From Clostridia bacterium (GTDB taxonomy: Bacteria > Bacillota > Clostridia > Oscillospirales > Acutalibacteraceae): a stretch of DNA of 13,084 bases. The stretch spans positions 1 to 13,084 of the forward strand of contig JAFOCH010000100.1 of assembly GCA_017381395.1 (NCBI GenBank), in the 5' to 3' direction. The notes beneath the pieces are model-generated. The model searched no databases and had not been told where the DNA came from. It saw only the letters and a list, made by a program, of their open reading frames with translations. Shown one piece after another: positions 7,042 through 13,084 of this stretch; position 1 is the stretch's first letter, and each line of letters opens with the position of its first letter. The position numbers were made by a program, and so were the translations under genes.

Positions 7042-7068
7042 ATAATCAGCTGAATTATATCATATATT
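7042..7068 (+). promoter_or_regulatory. Possible sigma-E-like (sporulation) promoter of the deacetylase
   Basis: ATAAT (7042-7046) and CATATATT (7061-7068) are 14 bp apart, resembling the mother-cell sigma-E elements (ATA in -35; CATACANT in -10, 6 of 7 here). No vegetative -35 is seen upstream of the plus-strand TATAAT at 7071-7076. B. subtilis pdaB is sigma-E dependent, which makes this attractive, but the stretch is very A+T rich and the match could be chance. Confidence 0.28.
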
Positions 7069-7082
7069 TTTATAATTGTCAC
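7054..7082 (-). promoter_or_regulatory. Promoter of the HprK-like/peptidase unit
   Basis: On the minus strand GTGACA (7082-7077, 5/6 of consensus) and TATAAT (7059-7054) are separated by 17 bp. The start near 7047 leaves a leader of about 23 nt containing the GAGGTGA SD. Confidence 0.75.
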
Positions 7083-7109
7083 TAACTTTTTTTATTTGGG
7101 GGATTAATT

Positions 7110-7868
7110 TTGAAATATATCGTATTAAAAAAGCGCAATTTGACCATTGCATCAGCGGCAATCCTGGTATCAGTTGTGCTGATAATTTTATCCGCTACCT
7201 TAATGAGCGCGTCAAAAATTCGTTATTTGCCCATTTATTCGGTTGATAGAAGTGATAATTTAGTATCATTGACCTTTGATGCGGCATGGAGTGCCGATGA
7301 TACAGATGATATTATTCAGCTCTTAGACCGCTATGACGTAAAGGCAACCTTTTTTTGCGTGGGGACGTGGGTTGAGGCGAATCCCGACGCGGTAAAAAAA
7401 CTGCACGATGCAGGTCATGAAATAATGAATCATTCTGATAAGCACCCACATATTACGGGTATTAGCGAGGCAAAATTTATCGAGGATACGCTTGCGTGTA
7501 ACGAGCGAATAAAGGCGATAACGGGTATCGAGCCGACTTTATATAGAGGGCCATACGGCGAGTATGATAATGAAACTGTTGCTGCGATTGAAAAGTTAGG
7601 TATGTACCATATTCAGTGGTCGGCGGATACTGTTGACTGGAAACCCGAAAATGATTCTAAAAAGCAGATTGAAAATGTAATGAAACGACTTGAATCAGGC
7701 GGAATAATACTGATGCACAACGGCACCGAGCACACAGTTGAAACATTAGCAGGGCTGCTTGAAGGTATAAAGGACAGGGGATATAAAATAGTACCCGTCA
7801 GTAAGCTAATTTATAAGGACGGCTACACAATCGACCAATCAGGAAAACAACGCAAAAAAATGATATAA
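7110..7868 (+). CDS. PdaB-like polysaccharide deacetylase (NodB domain), membrane-anchored
   Basis: This 252-residue protein has an N-terminal membrane helix (about 11-33) followed by a NodB/CE4 domain facing outside. Motifs: TFDAAW (55-60), with Asp57 as the catalytic base; the metal-binding NHSDKH (107-112) with His108 and His112; RGPYG (146-150) in place of the usual RPPYG; DTVDWK (173-178); and ILMH with His203. The TFDDG second Asp is replaced by Ala, which is also the pattern in sporulation deacetylases of the PdaB/YlxY type. That points to peptidoglycan or cortex modification rather than chitin or xylan degradation. Start is TTG 7110 with GGGGGA (7098-7103) upstream; no better in-frame ATG fits the membrane helix. 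It is transcribed alone, with a terminator at 7896-7933. The deacetylase call is sure; the sporulation role is inference. Confidence 0.88.
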   Translation: MKYIVLKKRNLTIASAAILVSVVLIILSATLMSASKIRYLPIYSVDRSDNLVSLTFDAAWSADDTDDIIQLLDRYDVKATFFCVGTWVEANPDAVKKLHDAGHEIMNHSDKHPHITGISEAKFIEDTLACNERIKAITGIEPTLYRGPYGEYDNETVAAIEKLGMYHIQWSADTVDWKPENDSKKQIENVMKRLESGGIILMHNGTEHTVETLAGLLEGIKDRGYKIVPVSKLIYKDGYTIDQSGKQRKKMI

Positions 7869-7895
7869 ATTACATAAAATAGGAGATTATTATAG

Positions 7896-7933
7896 TTTAA
7901 TGCACAAAATTTGCACTAAATTTTATTTTTTTA
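7896..7933 (+). terminator. Terminator of the deacetylase gene
   Basis: TTTAATGCA (7896-7904) pairs with TGCACTAAA (7912-7920), with one mismatch and a 7-base loop, followed by TTTTATTTTTTTAT. It lies about 27 bases past the stop. Confidence 0.75.
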
Positions 7934-7962
7934 TAGACAAATTTACTTATATATGCTAAAAT
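7934..7962 (+). promoter_or_regulatory. Sigma-A promoter of the small membrane protein gene
   Basis: TAGACA (7934-7939, 5/6) and the extended -10 TGC-TAAAAT (7954-7962; hexamer 5/6) are 17 bp apart. Its -10 overlaps the first in-frame ATG (7961) of the next gene. The mRNA would begin near 7969, so that ATG cannot be the real start. Confidence 0.7.
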
Positions 7963-8419
7963 GATATTAGTTAATCCTAATAGAGTGCGAGGGGGAACTT
8001 TTGATTATGAAAAAAATTTTGAATCTGTTGTTACAACGCGGTGTAAAACAGTAGAGGAATGTCTTAAAAAAGATGCAATTACCGAACGCGCGTGGGCTTG
8101 GTCAAAGCGTTTGAATATATTTGGTAGGATAATTTTTCTCATTCTTTTGCTTGGCGGTATTATATTCTTTACCTTTACCGGGCCTAAGTCGTTTTCTCGT
8201 TTTATTGCGTTCTTTACGATCTATTTGAGTGTCCTTATTCTCGAATTTATTGTTTATCACATTGCGGTAGTTTCGTTACAAGCTTTTGCTACGACTACAT
8301 ACCGACTCGGCGTTTTAGCTAATTTAAAGGAAATGGACTCGCGAGAAAAAGAAGCGACAAAAGCAATAAAAAAGAACGATAAGGAATCGGTTAAATACGA
8401 ATATAAGAAAGAAGAATAA
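7961..8419 (+). CDS. Small two-helix membrane protein of unknown function; natural start apparently one base out of frame
   Basis: The family is not recognised. The open frame has 152 codons: a soluble N-terminal stretch, two hydrophobic helices (about 52-72 and 79-107) and a highly charged Lys/Glu tail (124-152). The coordinates give the open frame, but 7961 lies inside a promoter -10. The only good SD, GAGGGGG (7989-7995), leads to ATG 8007, which is in another frame and stops after 15 codons at TAG 8052. ATG 8007 is followed by seven A's (8010-8016); one more A would make it read MKK-NFESVVTTRC into this frame. Either the A-run carries a sequence error or true mutation, or expression depends on slippage there. 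GTG 7985 is in frame but has no SD. The gene is followed by a terminator and stands alone. Confidence 0.6.
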   Translation: MILVNPNRVRGGTFDYEKNFESVVTTRCKTVEECLKKDAITERAWAWSKRLNIFGRIIFLILLLGGIIFFTFTGPKSFSRFIAFFTIYLSVLILEFIVYHIAVVSLQAFATTTYRLGVLANLKEMDSREKEATKAIKKNDKESVKYEYKKEE

Positions 8420-8433
8420 TTTTAAACAACAAT

Positions 8434-8478
8434 AAAAAAGGAATCGGGCATCTGAATTCGATGCTCGATTCCTTTTTT
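8434..8478. terminator. Strong bidirectional terminator between convergent genes
   Basis: A 19-bp stem (8434-8452 with 8460-8478, one G-U pair, loop TGAATTC) is flanked by A6 on one side and T6 on the other. It works for both convergent genes; the stop of the lipoprotein gene (8479-8477) overlaps its T-tract. Confidence 0.93.
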
Positions 8479-10060
8479 ATTTAACTGCATTTAAAAAGTC
8501 GAAATTCCCTTTGTAAAGGTCAAATATAAATCCGCTGAGCTTTGGTGTTGTTGCAACTACTGTGGGACTGATATAAACGGGGGAAATATAGTTACTTTCA
8601 ATTAAGCAATTTTCAGCTTGGTGTAATAATTTCGCTTTTTTATCGGTGTTTGATTCAGATTGTGCCTTTTCCATTAGCGAATCGAAGTATTCATTTTCAA
8701 TGCCGAAGATATTACTCTTATCATATGATAAAAATTGCTGTAAGGCGGCTTCTGCATCGGTTGTTCCGTATCCAATGGGATAAAGTGCAATGGAGTAATT
8801 ACCGCTCCTTATACGATTTTTGATTTCGTTAAAGGTAACTTCTTCTGTGTTAATATATGCGTCCAGATTTTTTTGCCAGCTAGCGGCAATTTTAATCGCC
8901 ATATTACCCGATTTACTTTCGTTAACAAACAGCAGGGTAGAGCCGTTGAGGTTTTTGCCCGTTTGCTTAATCGCCTGCATATACTCGTTTTTTGCTTCGT
9001 CAGCTTGTAATGGCGATTGGTGGTATTCATATATATAATGTGAATATTTATTTCCGCATAGGTTTAGTTCCGGCGCAATAAGCCCGCTGAACATACTGTA
9101 ACCCGCCGGCAGTGCCTTTTCGATAGAGATGCGGTCAACCGACTTTGAAAGCGCAGAAACGGTAAGCGGATTTTGCATAATTTCCAGATTAGGATTGATT
9201 ATAATTGCCCATACGGTGTTATGAACAGAATGGGTATTTAGTCCCGCGTCCCTTGCAGTCGTTTCCTTTTCAGAATCAATAAACGCTATGTCAATAACGT
9301 TTTTACCTATTGCCTCAATTTTTTTACCGTCGGTTTGATTAAACGTCATGGTCAGTGCGGTTGGTTTTGCTTTTTCGCTTACGTATTCGGCGTTTCTGCT
9401 CATTTTGATACTCTTGTCTGTCCAGCTGTTAACATAGAACGGACCGCAGTACAGCATATCTTTTTTGGACAACCCGTATTTGCCCTTGCACTCTGTAAAA
9501 AAGTCGCGATTGCAGGGCATTGACGGCATATCAGAAAGTCGGTATTCAATATCATTAATTGGCTTGGTTAAAACAATTTTGATTGTTTTTTCATTTAATG
9601 CGCTGATACCGAGTTCGCTTTCGCCACATTCTCCGTTATTGTAATCTTCAGCATTTTTTATAAAGAAAAGGTTGTGAGCATAGGGCGATTTGGTTTCGGC
9701 TTTTAATGCTCGTGTGATACCGAATACAAAATCGTCGGCGGTTATTTTATCTCCGTTGTTCCATTTTGCCTCTTTTATTTTAAATTCGTATGTCAGTCCA
9801 TCGTCTGACGCTTTATAATCATCACATAACGACTTTTTCGCTTCGCCATTTTCATTTATGCGAAAAAGTCCTGTCATTGTATTACGGACTATTATCAGCT
9901 CGCTCTGTGATGATGCAAGCTGGGGATCAATATTTATCGGTGCCTTTTCCACATCCATACTGATTATTTTATTCGCGCTTGGATTATAGTTACAGCCAAA
10001 AAGATTTGCAACCAGTATAATCATCAATATTAGCGAACCTATTTTTTTAAAATATGACAT
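8477..10060 (-). CDS. Oligopeptide ABC transporter substrate-binding lipoprotein (OppA/SBP_bac_5 family)
   Basis: This 527-residue extracytoplasmic lipoprotein captures peptides or a similar solute for an ABC importer. Its signal is a positively charged start (Lys5, Lys6), a hydrophobic core 9-21 and a lipobox LFGC with Cys23. The mature part shows the SBP_bac_5 layout: an N-terminal region near IDPQLASSQ with a following TGLFRI, the WNNGDKITADDFVFGITRAL signature, and family-typical later lobes. The ATG at 10060 is chosen because AAGGA lies 9 bases upstream; a TTG three codons earlier would abut that SD. No permease or ATPase genes are adjacent, so it is an orphan binding protein that must borrow a transporter or act as a sensor. 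A terminator separates it from the upstream gene on the same strand; I find no convincing own promoter in the 65-base gap, so read-through may feed it. Confidence 0.92.
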   Translation of the reverse strand: MSYFKKIGSLILMIILVANLFGCNYNPSANKIISMDVEKAPINIDPQLASSQSELIIVRNTMTGLFRINENGEAKKSLCDDYKASDDGLTYEFKIKEAKWNNGDKITADDFVFGITRALKAETKSPYAHNLFFIKNAEDYNNGECGESELGISALNEKTIKIVLTKPINDIEYRLSDMPSMPCNRDFFTECKGKYGLSKKDMLYCGPFYVNSWTDKSIKMSRNAEYVSEKAKPTALTMTFNQTDGKKIEAIGKNVIDIAFIDSEKETTARDAGLNTHSVHNTVWAIIINPNLEIMQNPLTVSALSKSVDRISIEKALPAGYSMFSGLIAPELNLCGNKYSHYIYEYHQSPLQADEAKNEYMQAIKQTGKNLNGSTLLFVNESKSGNMAIKIAASWQKNLDAYINTEEVTFNEIKNRIRSGNYSIALYPIGYGTTDAEAALQQFLSYDKSNIFGIENEYFDSLMEKAQSESNTDKKAKLLHQAENCLIESNYISPVYISPTVVATTPKLSGFIFDLYKGNFDFLNAVK

Positions 10061-10086
10061 CTCGGTCAATCCTTGTATAGTTAATT

Positions 10087-10119
10087 AAAAAATAAGCGGT
10101 CGTTATTCACAACCGCTTA
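10087..10119 (-). terminator. Terminator of the acyltransferase-fold gene
   Basis: TAAGCGGT (10093-10100) pairs with ACCGCTTA (10112-10119), and the stem can extend after one mismatch. On the minus strand it is followed by a T6 tract (10092-10087). It lies 6 bases past the stop and ahead of the lipoprotein gene, so it may attenuate rather than fully stop read-through. Confidence 0.82.
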
Positions 10120-10125
10120 GTGTAA

Positions 10126-11028
10126 TTAAATGCCATCGTCGAGCATTACCGACTCGGGCTTTAAAAGCAGCTGCTCGGGATTTTTAATCAGTTTTTTAAG
10201 CAATTTTATCGATGAAGCATAGTAGTATCCGTCGCAAATACGTTCGTCAGCAACGATTTTTATCTTTATTACTTTTCGCTTACTAACAGAGCCGTCATCG
10301 TTAAGTACGTTTTTTGTTTCCTTTTTACCCATCGCAAAGAATAAGGAACAGGTACCGAATTCGTAAAGATGGTGATAAACCGGTCCGACACCGAGCGAAC
10401 CCATATCGGTAATAAATGCGCTGGAATGAAAGGGCGAAATTTTGTTAATCATCTTTGGCATAAGACCAATTTTATCACGGTTCCGTGCTGCCCAAACGAT
10501 AGACGACTTTATGAACATTGGGCAGGCGCCGACAGCTTTTGCAAAAAGGTCGGTATCGTTTCCTTTTGATTCGGCGTTTTTAACGCTTTCAACCTCGGTT
10601 TTAAAACTTTCGTTGAATTTTTGGTTCACTTCATATAAGCTATCGTCCGGCTCAAATTCCGGCATTATGTTTGTTTCTTCACCCGATACAGTTAGACTGT
10701 GCTTGACTGCCAATGAAATGCGAAGAGTATTTCTCGCATAAATTTTCTTTCCTGCGACAAAGCGGTTGAGTCGGGGACGGAGCGAAAAAACGCGTACTAT
10801 TGCCGACATAAAAAGCTGAAGCATAGAAAGATTTTCCATTCCTGCGCGTCTATGCTCGCGGATAAACTGCTCAACCTCGGTAATATCAATTTCATCCTCG
10901 AAATATACAAGCGAGTCGGTACGAGTACGCATAATAACGGGTATTAACTGAAAAAGGGTATCAACCTTTCTTAATTTAAAGCCGTCATAGCGGTCGCCCA
11001 AACGGCGCTTTTTGTCTTTATAAAGCAT
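10126..11028 (-). CDS. Stand-alone 2-oxoacid dehydrogenase E2/CAT-fold acyltransferase-like protein lacking the catalytic His
   Basis: This 300-residue protein has the catalytic-domain fold of E2 acyltransferases and chloramphenicol acetyltransferase but no lipoyl or E1/E3-binding domains. Support: the GSLGVGPVYHHLYEFG region (210-225) aligns with the E2 segment before the active site, and near the C-terminus DERICDG (261-267) corresponds to the E2 DHRxxDG motif. The Asp-Gly is kept, but the catalytic His is Glu262. It may therefore be non-catalytic, use another chemistry, or bind CoA or a partner as a regulator; the family function is not known to me. I chose ATG 11028 because GGAGG (11034-11038) sits 5 bases upstream; an in-frame ATG 12 codons earlier has no SD. 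It has its own promoter and terminator, and no dehydrogenase E1/E3 genes lie nearby. Confidence 0.75.
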   Translation of the reverse strand: MLYKDKKRRLGDRYDGFKLRKVDTLFQLIPVIMRTRTDSLVYFEDEIDITEVEQFIREHRRAGMENLSMLQLFMSAIVRVFSLRPRLNRFVAGKKIYARNTLRISLAVKHSLTVSGEETNIMPEFEPDDSLYEVNQKFNESFKTEVESVKNAESKGNDTDLFAKAVGACPMFIKSSIVWAARNRDKIGLMPKMINKISPFHSSAFITDMGSLGVGPVYHHLYEFGTCSLFFAMGKKETKNVLNDDGSVSKRKVIKIKIVADERICDGYYYASSIKLLKKLIKNPEQLLLKPESVMLDDGI

Positions 11029-11083
11029 AAAATCCTCCAAGAAATGAAAAGGGAGTATTTCCAATCCTTTTCACGTTGCTCTC

Positions 11084-11112
11084 ATTATATATTATGTAGT
11101 CGAATTTAGCAA
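11084..11112 (-). promoter_or_regulatory. Promoter of the acyltransferase-fold gene
   Basis: On the minus strand TTGCTA (11112-11107, 4/6) and a perfect TATAAT (11089-11084) are separated by 17 bp. The start near 11077 leaves a leader of about 50 nt. Confidence 0.75.
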
Positions 11113-11125
11113 GAAAAAATTATGC

Positions 11126-11154
11126 TTGACAAATGTATTATATGGTAATATAAT
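11126..11154 (+). promoter_or_regulatory. Consensus sigma-A promoter of ylxM-ffh
   Basis: TTGACA (11126-11131) and TATAAT (11149-11154) are 17 bp apart, a perfect consensus. Its -35 is only 13 bp from the -35 of the divergent promoter, so two polymerases could hardly bind both at once. Confidence 0.9.
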
Positions 11155-11163
11155 AAACCTTGC

Positions 11164-11185
11164 TGTAAAGTTAAAGTGCTTTACA
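11164..11185 (+). promoter_or_regulatory. Leader hairpin of ylxM-ffh
   Basis: TGTAAAG (11164-11170) pairs perfectly with CTTTACA (11179-11185) around an 8-base loop, right at the predicted 5' end of the mRNA. No T-tract follows, so it is not a terminator. It may simply stabilise the transcript; regulation is speculative. Confidence 0.35.
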
Positions 11186-11222
11186 CCTGTGCTTTTTAGT
11201 GAAGCGTTAAGGAGTATTTTTT

Positions 11223-11546
11223 ATGGGAAAGAATTTTCATATTAGTTTGCTTCTTGAATACTATCGCCCCCTTTTAACTGAAAAGCAGCGTTCACTGCTT
11301 GATTTGTATTATAATGCCGATTTGTCTCTTGCCGAAATAGCAGAGGACGAGGGAATTACCCGTCAGGGGGTACGCGACTCGATAAAAAAGGCGGAAACGG
11401 CACTTTTATCTTTTGAAGAAAAGTTGCATCTCGCCGAACGATTTTCACGAATCGAGTCATCACTTGAAAAGATTAGACGAATTACTGATAATACCGAAAT
11501 TATTGATATAGTAAACAATATTTTAACCGAGGAGGAGCTTGAATAG
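11223..11546 (+). CDS. ylxM: YlxM/p13-like helix-turn-helix DNA-binding protein of the SRP operon
   Basis: This 107-residue protein belongs to the UPF0122/YlxM family, which is almost always encoded directly before ffh in Firmicutes. The N-terminal segment LTEKQRSLLDLYY (18-30) leads into a sigma-70 region 4-like helix-turn-helix with SLAEIAEDEGITRQGVRDSI (35-54), the classic family signature. The C-terminal part is a Leu/Glu-rich helix that may mediate self-association. In streptococci and mycoplasmas the family is reported to modulate or accompany the SRP pathway. The ATG has SD TAAGGAG (11208-11214). Its TAG stop overlaps the ffh GTG by one base, so the two are translationally coupled. Confidence 0.93.
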   Translation: MGKNFHISLLLEYYRPLLTEKQRSLLDLYYNADLSLAEIAEDEGITRQGVRDSIKKAETALLSFEEKLHLAERFSRIESSLEKIRRITDNTEIIDIVNNILTEEELE

Positions 11547-12892
11547 TGGCTTTTGATAACCTTACCGAAAAATTGAGCGCTGCCTTTAAGCGCCTCAGAT
11601 CAAAAGGAAAGCTTGCCGAGTCGGACGTAAAGGAAGCTATGAGAGAAATTCGATTAGCCCTTCTTGAAGCCGACGTAAACTATAAGGTAGCAAAGGATTT
11701 TACAAACAATCTTACCGAAAAATGTATCGGTGAAAAGGTAATGGAAAGTCTTTCTGCACCTCAAATGGTAGTAAAGCTCGTTAATGAAGAACTTGTTCAG
11801 CTTATGGGCGGCGAAAATGTTCGCCTTAATACATCGTCAAAGTTGCCGTCGGTAATTATGATGTGCGGACTTCAAGGTTCGGGTAAAACTACCCATTCAG
11901 CAAAGCTTGCAAAAAAGCTTAAATCAATGGGACATCGTCCCTTGCTTGTAGCGTGCGATATTTATCGTCCTGCTGCTATCGACCAGCTTAAAGTAGTCGG
12001 TGAAAAGGCAGGAGTCCCTGTATTCGAAAAGGGAACGCAAAAGCCCGAAAAAACCGCCGAGGAAGCAATTCGTCATGCACGCGACTATGGCAACGATTAT
12101 GTAATTCTCGATACCGCCGGTCGCCTTCATATTGACGAGGAGCTTATGGCCGAGCTTACGAGAATTAAGGAAAAGACCAACCCCTGCGAGATTATACTCG
12201 TTGTCGATTCAATGGTCGGTCAGGACGCCGTCAACGTAGCTAAGGCGTTTAACGACCTGCTCGAAATTGATTCGGTCCTTCTTACAAAGCTTGACGGCGA
12301 TACACGTGGCGGTGCTGCTTTATCGGTTCGCGCCGTTACAGGAAAGCCGATTAAATACGTCGGTACGGGCGAAAAGCTTGACGACATCGAGGAATTCCAT
12401 CCGTCACGAATGGCATCGCGAATTCTCGGCATGGGCGATGTTCTTTCGCTTATTGAAAAGGCAGAACAGCAGCTTGACGAGAAAAAAGCGCTCGAAATGG
12501 CAAATCGCCTTCAAAATAATACATTCGATATGAACGACCTTTTATCGCAATTCCAGGAAATTCGAAAGATGGGACCGCTTAAACAGGTGCTGTCAATGCT
12601 TCCGGGAATGGGCAGTAAGTTAAAGGATGTTGATATCGACGACCGTCAGCTTCTGCGCGTCGAGTCGATCATCTACTCAATGACTAAAAAGGAACGTTCA
12701 CGCCCCGACATTATCAACGCATCACGTAAAAAGCGTATTGCGGCAGGTAGCGGAACTTCGGTCGAGGAGGTAAACAAACTCCTTCGTCAGCATGAGCAGA
12801 TGAAAAAAATGTTTAAGCAAATGGGCGGAATGAAGGGAAAAGGCAAACGCTCGATGAGAGGAATGCAGCTTCCGTCAAACTTTAAATTCTGA
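11546..12892 (+). CDS. ffh: Ffh, signal recognition particle GTPase (SRP54)
   Basis: Ffh is the protein component of the SRP. It binds 4.5S/6S RNA and hydrophobic signal sequences and targets nascent chains to FtsY. The 448-residue length is normal. The helical N domain (1-95) is followed by the G domain with P-loop GLQGSGKTT (108-116), DTAGR (189-193), TKLDGDTRGG (247-256) and the family GTGEKLDDIEEFHPSR (273-288). The methionine-rich M domain (about 298-448) has the RNA-binding RIAAGSGTSVEEVN (397-410) and the MKKMFKQMGGMKGKG tail. Start is GTG 11546, overlapping the ylxM stop (TAGTG), with SD GGAGG (11531-11535). The chain begins MAFDNLTEKL as in other Ffh proteins. rpsP follows after 71 bases in the standard Firmicute order; I see no clear terminator between them. 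Confidence 0.98.
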   Translation: MAFDNLTEKLSAAFKRLRSKGKLAESDVKEAMREIRLALLEADVNYKVAKDFTNNLTEKCIGEKVMESLSAPQMVVKLVNEELVQLMGGENVRLNTSSKLPSVIMMCGLQGSGKTTHSAKLAKKLKSMGHRPLLVACDIYRPAAIDQLKVVGEKAGVPVFEKGTQKPEKTAEEAIRHARDYGNDYVILDTAGRLHIDEELMAELTRIKEKTNPCEIILVVDSMVGQDAVNVAKAFNDLLEIDSVLLTKLDGDTRGGAALSVRAVTGKPIKYVGTGEKLDDIEEFHPSRMASRILGMGDVLSLIEKAEQQLDEKKALEMANRLQNNTFDMNDLLSQFQEIRKMGPLKQVLSMLPGMGSKLKDVDIDDRQLLRVESIIYSMTKKERSRPDIINASRKKRIAAGSGTSVEEVNKLLRQHEQMKKMFKQMGGMKGKGKRSMRGMQLPSNFKF

Positions 12893-12963
12893 TTTCATCC
12901 CGATAACTAACTAATTATCAGGTGAATATACAATCTATAAAATTATTACAGGAGGTGCTGAAT

Positions 12964-13084
12964 ATGGCAGTAAAAATCAGACTTCGCAGAATGGGTGCAA
13001 AGAAGGCCCCCTTCTACCGCATTGTTGTTGCAGATTCAAGATATCCGCGTGATGGACGTTTCATCGAGGAAATCGGCTACTACA
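12964..13084 (+). CDS. rpsP: 30S ribosomal protein S16 (5' part; cut by window edge)
   Basis: The first 40 codons are visible and give the unmistakable S16 start: MAVKIRLRRMGAKKAPFYRI, then VVADSRYPRDGRFIEEIGYY. S16 is an early-assembling protein of the small ribosomal subunit, normally 80-90 residues, so about half is present. A strong SD, GGAGGTG (12951-12957), precedes the ATG. Its place after ffh is the classic ylxM-ffh-rpsP(-KH-rimM-trmD-rplS) order, so those genes are expected past the right edge. It is probably co-transcribed with ffh. Confidence 0.98.
   Translation, partial: MAVKIRLRRMGAKKAPFYRIVVADSRYPRDGRFIEEIGYY

Noticed and set aside
7900..7959. Short 19-codon reading frame starting at ATG 7900 behind an AGGAG (7881-7885)
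   Set aside because: The SD is about 14 bases away and the frame runs straight through the terminator hairpin and promoter; it looks like non-coding DNA.
12893..12963. Possible hairpin (GATAA/TTATC near 12903-12919) between ffh and rpsP
   Set aside because: A weak 5-bp stem with no T-tract; not a credible terminator or leader element. The gap is only 71 bases.
1..13084. CRISPR array, insertion sequence, tRNA/rRNA, SRP RNA gene, riboswitch
   Set aside because: No regularly spaced repeats, transposase motifs, terminal inverted repeats or recognisable structured RNA sequences were seen. The SRP RNA is not in the window despite ffh.

Overview
The window looks like a chromosomal segment of an anaerobic, probably spore-forming Firmicute of the class Clostridia, possibly of an Oscillospiraceae/Ruminococcaceae type. 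The basis is an rnf operon in the clostridial order (C, D, G reading out of the left edge), a rubredoxin-fused flavodiiron protein, a BofA-like sporulation protein, a PdaB-like deacetylase, the ylxM-ffh-rpsP order, strong AGGAGG ribosome binding sites and consensus sigma-A promoters. The species assignment is inference. There are no rRNA or tRNA genes, insertion sequences, CRISPR arrays or phage genes.

Layout. (1) 1-3392, minus strand: rnfC-rnfD-rnfG, translationally coupled and cut by the window edge inside rnfG. This is the start of an Rnf ion-pumping ferredoxin:NAD+ oxidoreductase operon; its rnfG encodes a duplicated protein with two FMN-attachment motifs. (2) 3393-3664: a divergent control region with a perfect consensus rnf promoter, a Rex-operator-like palindrome and a promoter for the flavodiiron gene. 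(3) 3665-5449, plus: a multidomain flavodiiron protein for O2/NO reduction. (4) 5563-5820, plus: a bofA-like gene whose Shine-Dalgarno can be masked by a hairpin. (5) 5850-7024, minus: a two-gene unit, an HprK/PEPCK-like P-loop protein followed by an S24/S26-type peptidase without a membrane anchor. (6) 7110-7868, plus: a PdaB-like polysaccharide deacetylase. (7) 7961-8419, plus: a small membrane protein whose natural start appears to be out of frame by one base at an A7 run. (8) 8477-11028, minus: an orphan oligopeptide-binding lipoprotein and, upstream of it, a lone acyltransferase-fold (E2/CAT-like) protein lacking the catalytic His. (9) 11223-13084, plus: ylxM-ffh and the start of rpsP, the SRP/ribosome housekeeping cluster.

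How they fit together. The left third is redox energy metabolism: Rnf couples reduced ferredoxin to NAD+ reduction and ion export, and the divergent flavodiiron protein removes oxygen or NO that would damage its Fe-S centres. A shared NADH/NAD+-sensing switch is a plausible but unproven link. The middle is a mosaic of short, separately terminated units, some plausibly linked to sporulation or the cell envelope. The right end is protein targeting and translation. The items most worth following up are the enlarged RnfG, the HprK-like/peptidase pair, and the A7 start-site frameshift.
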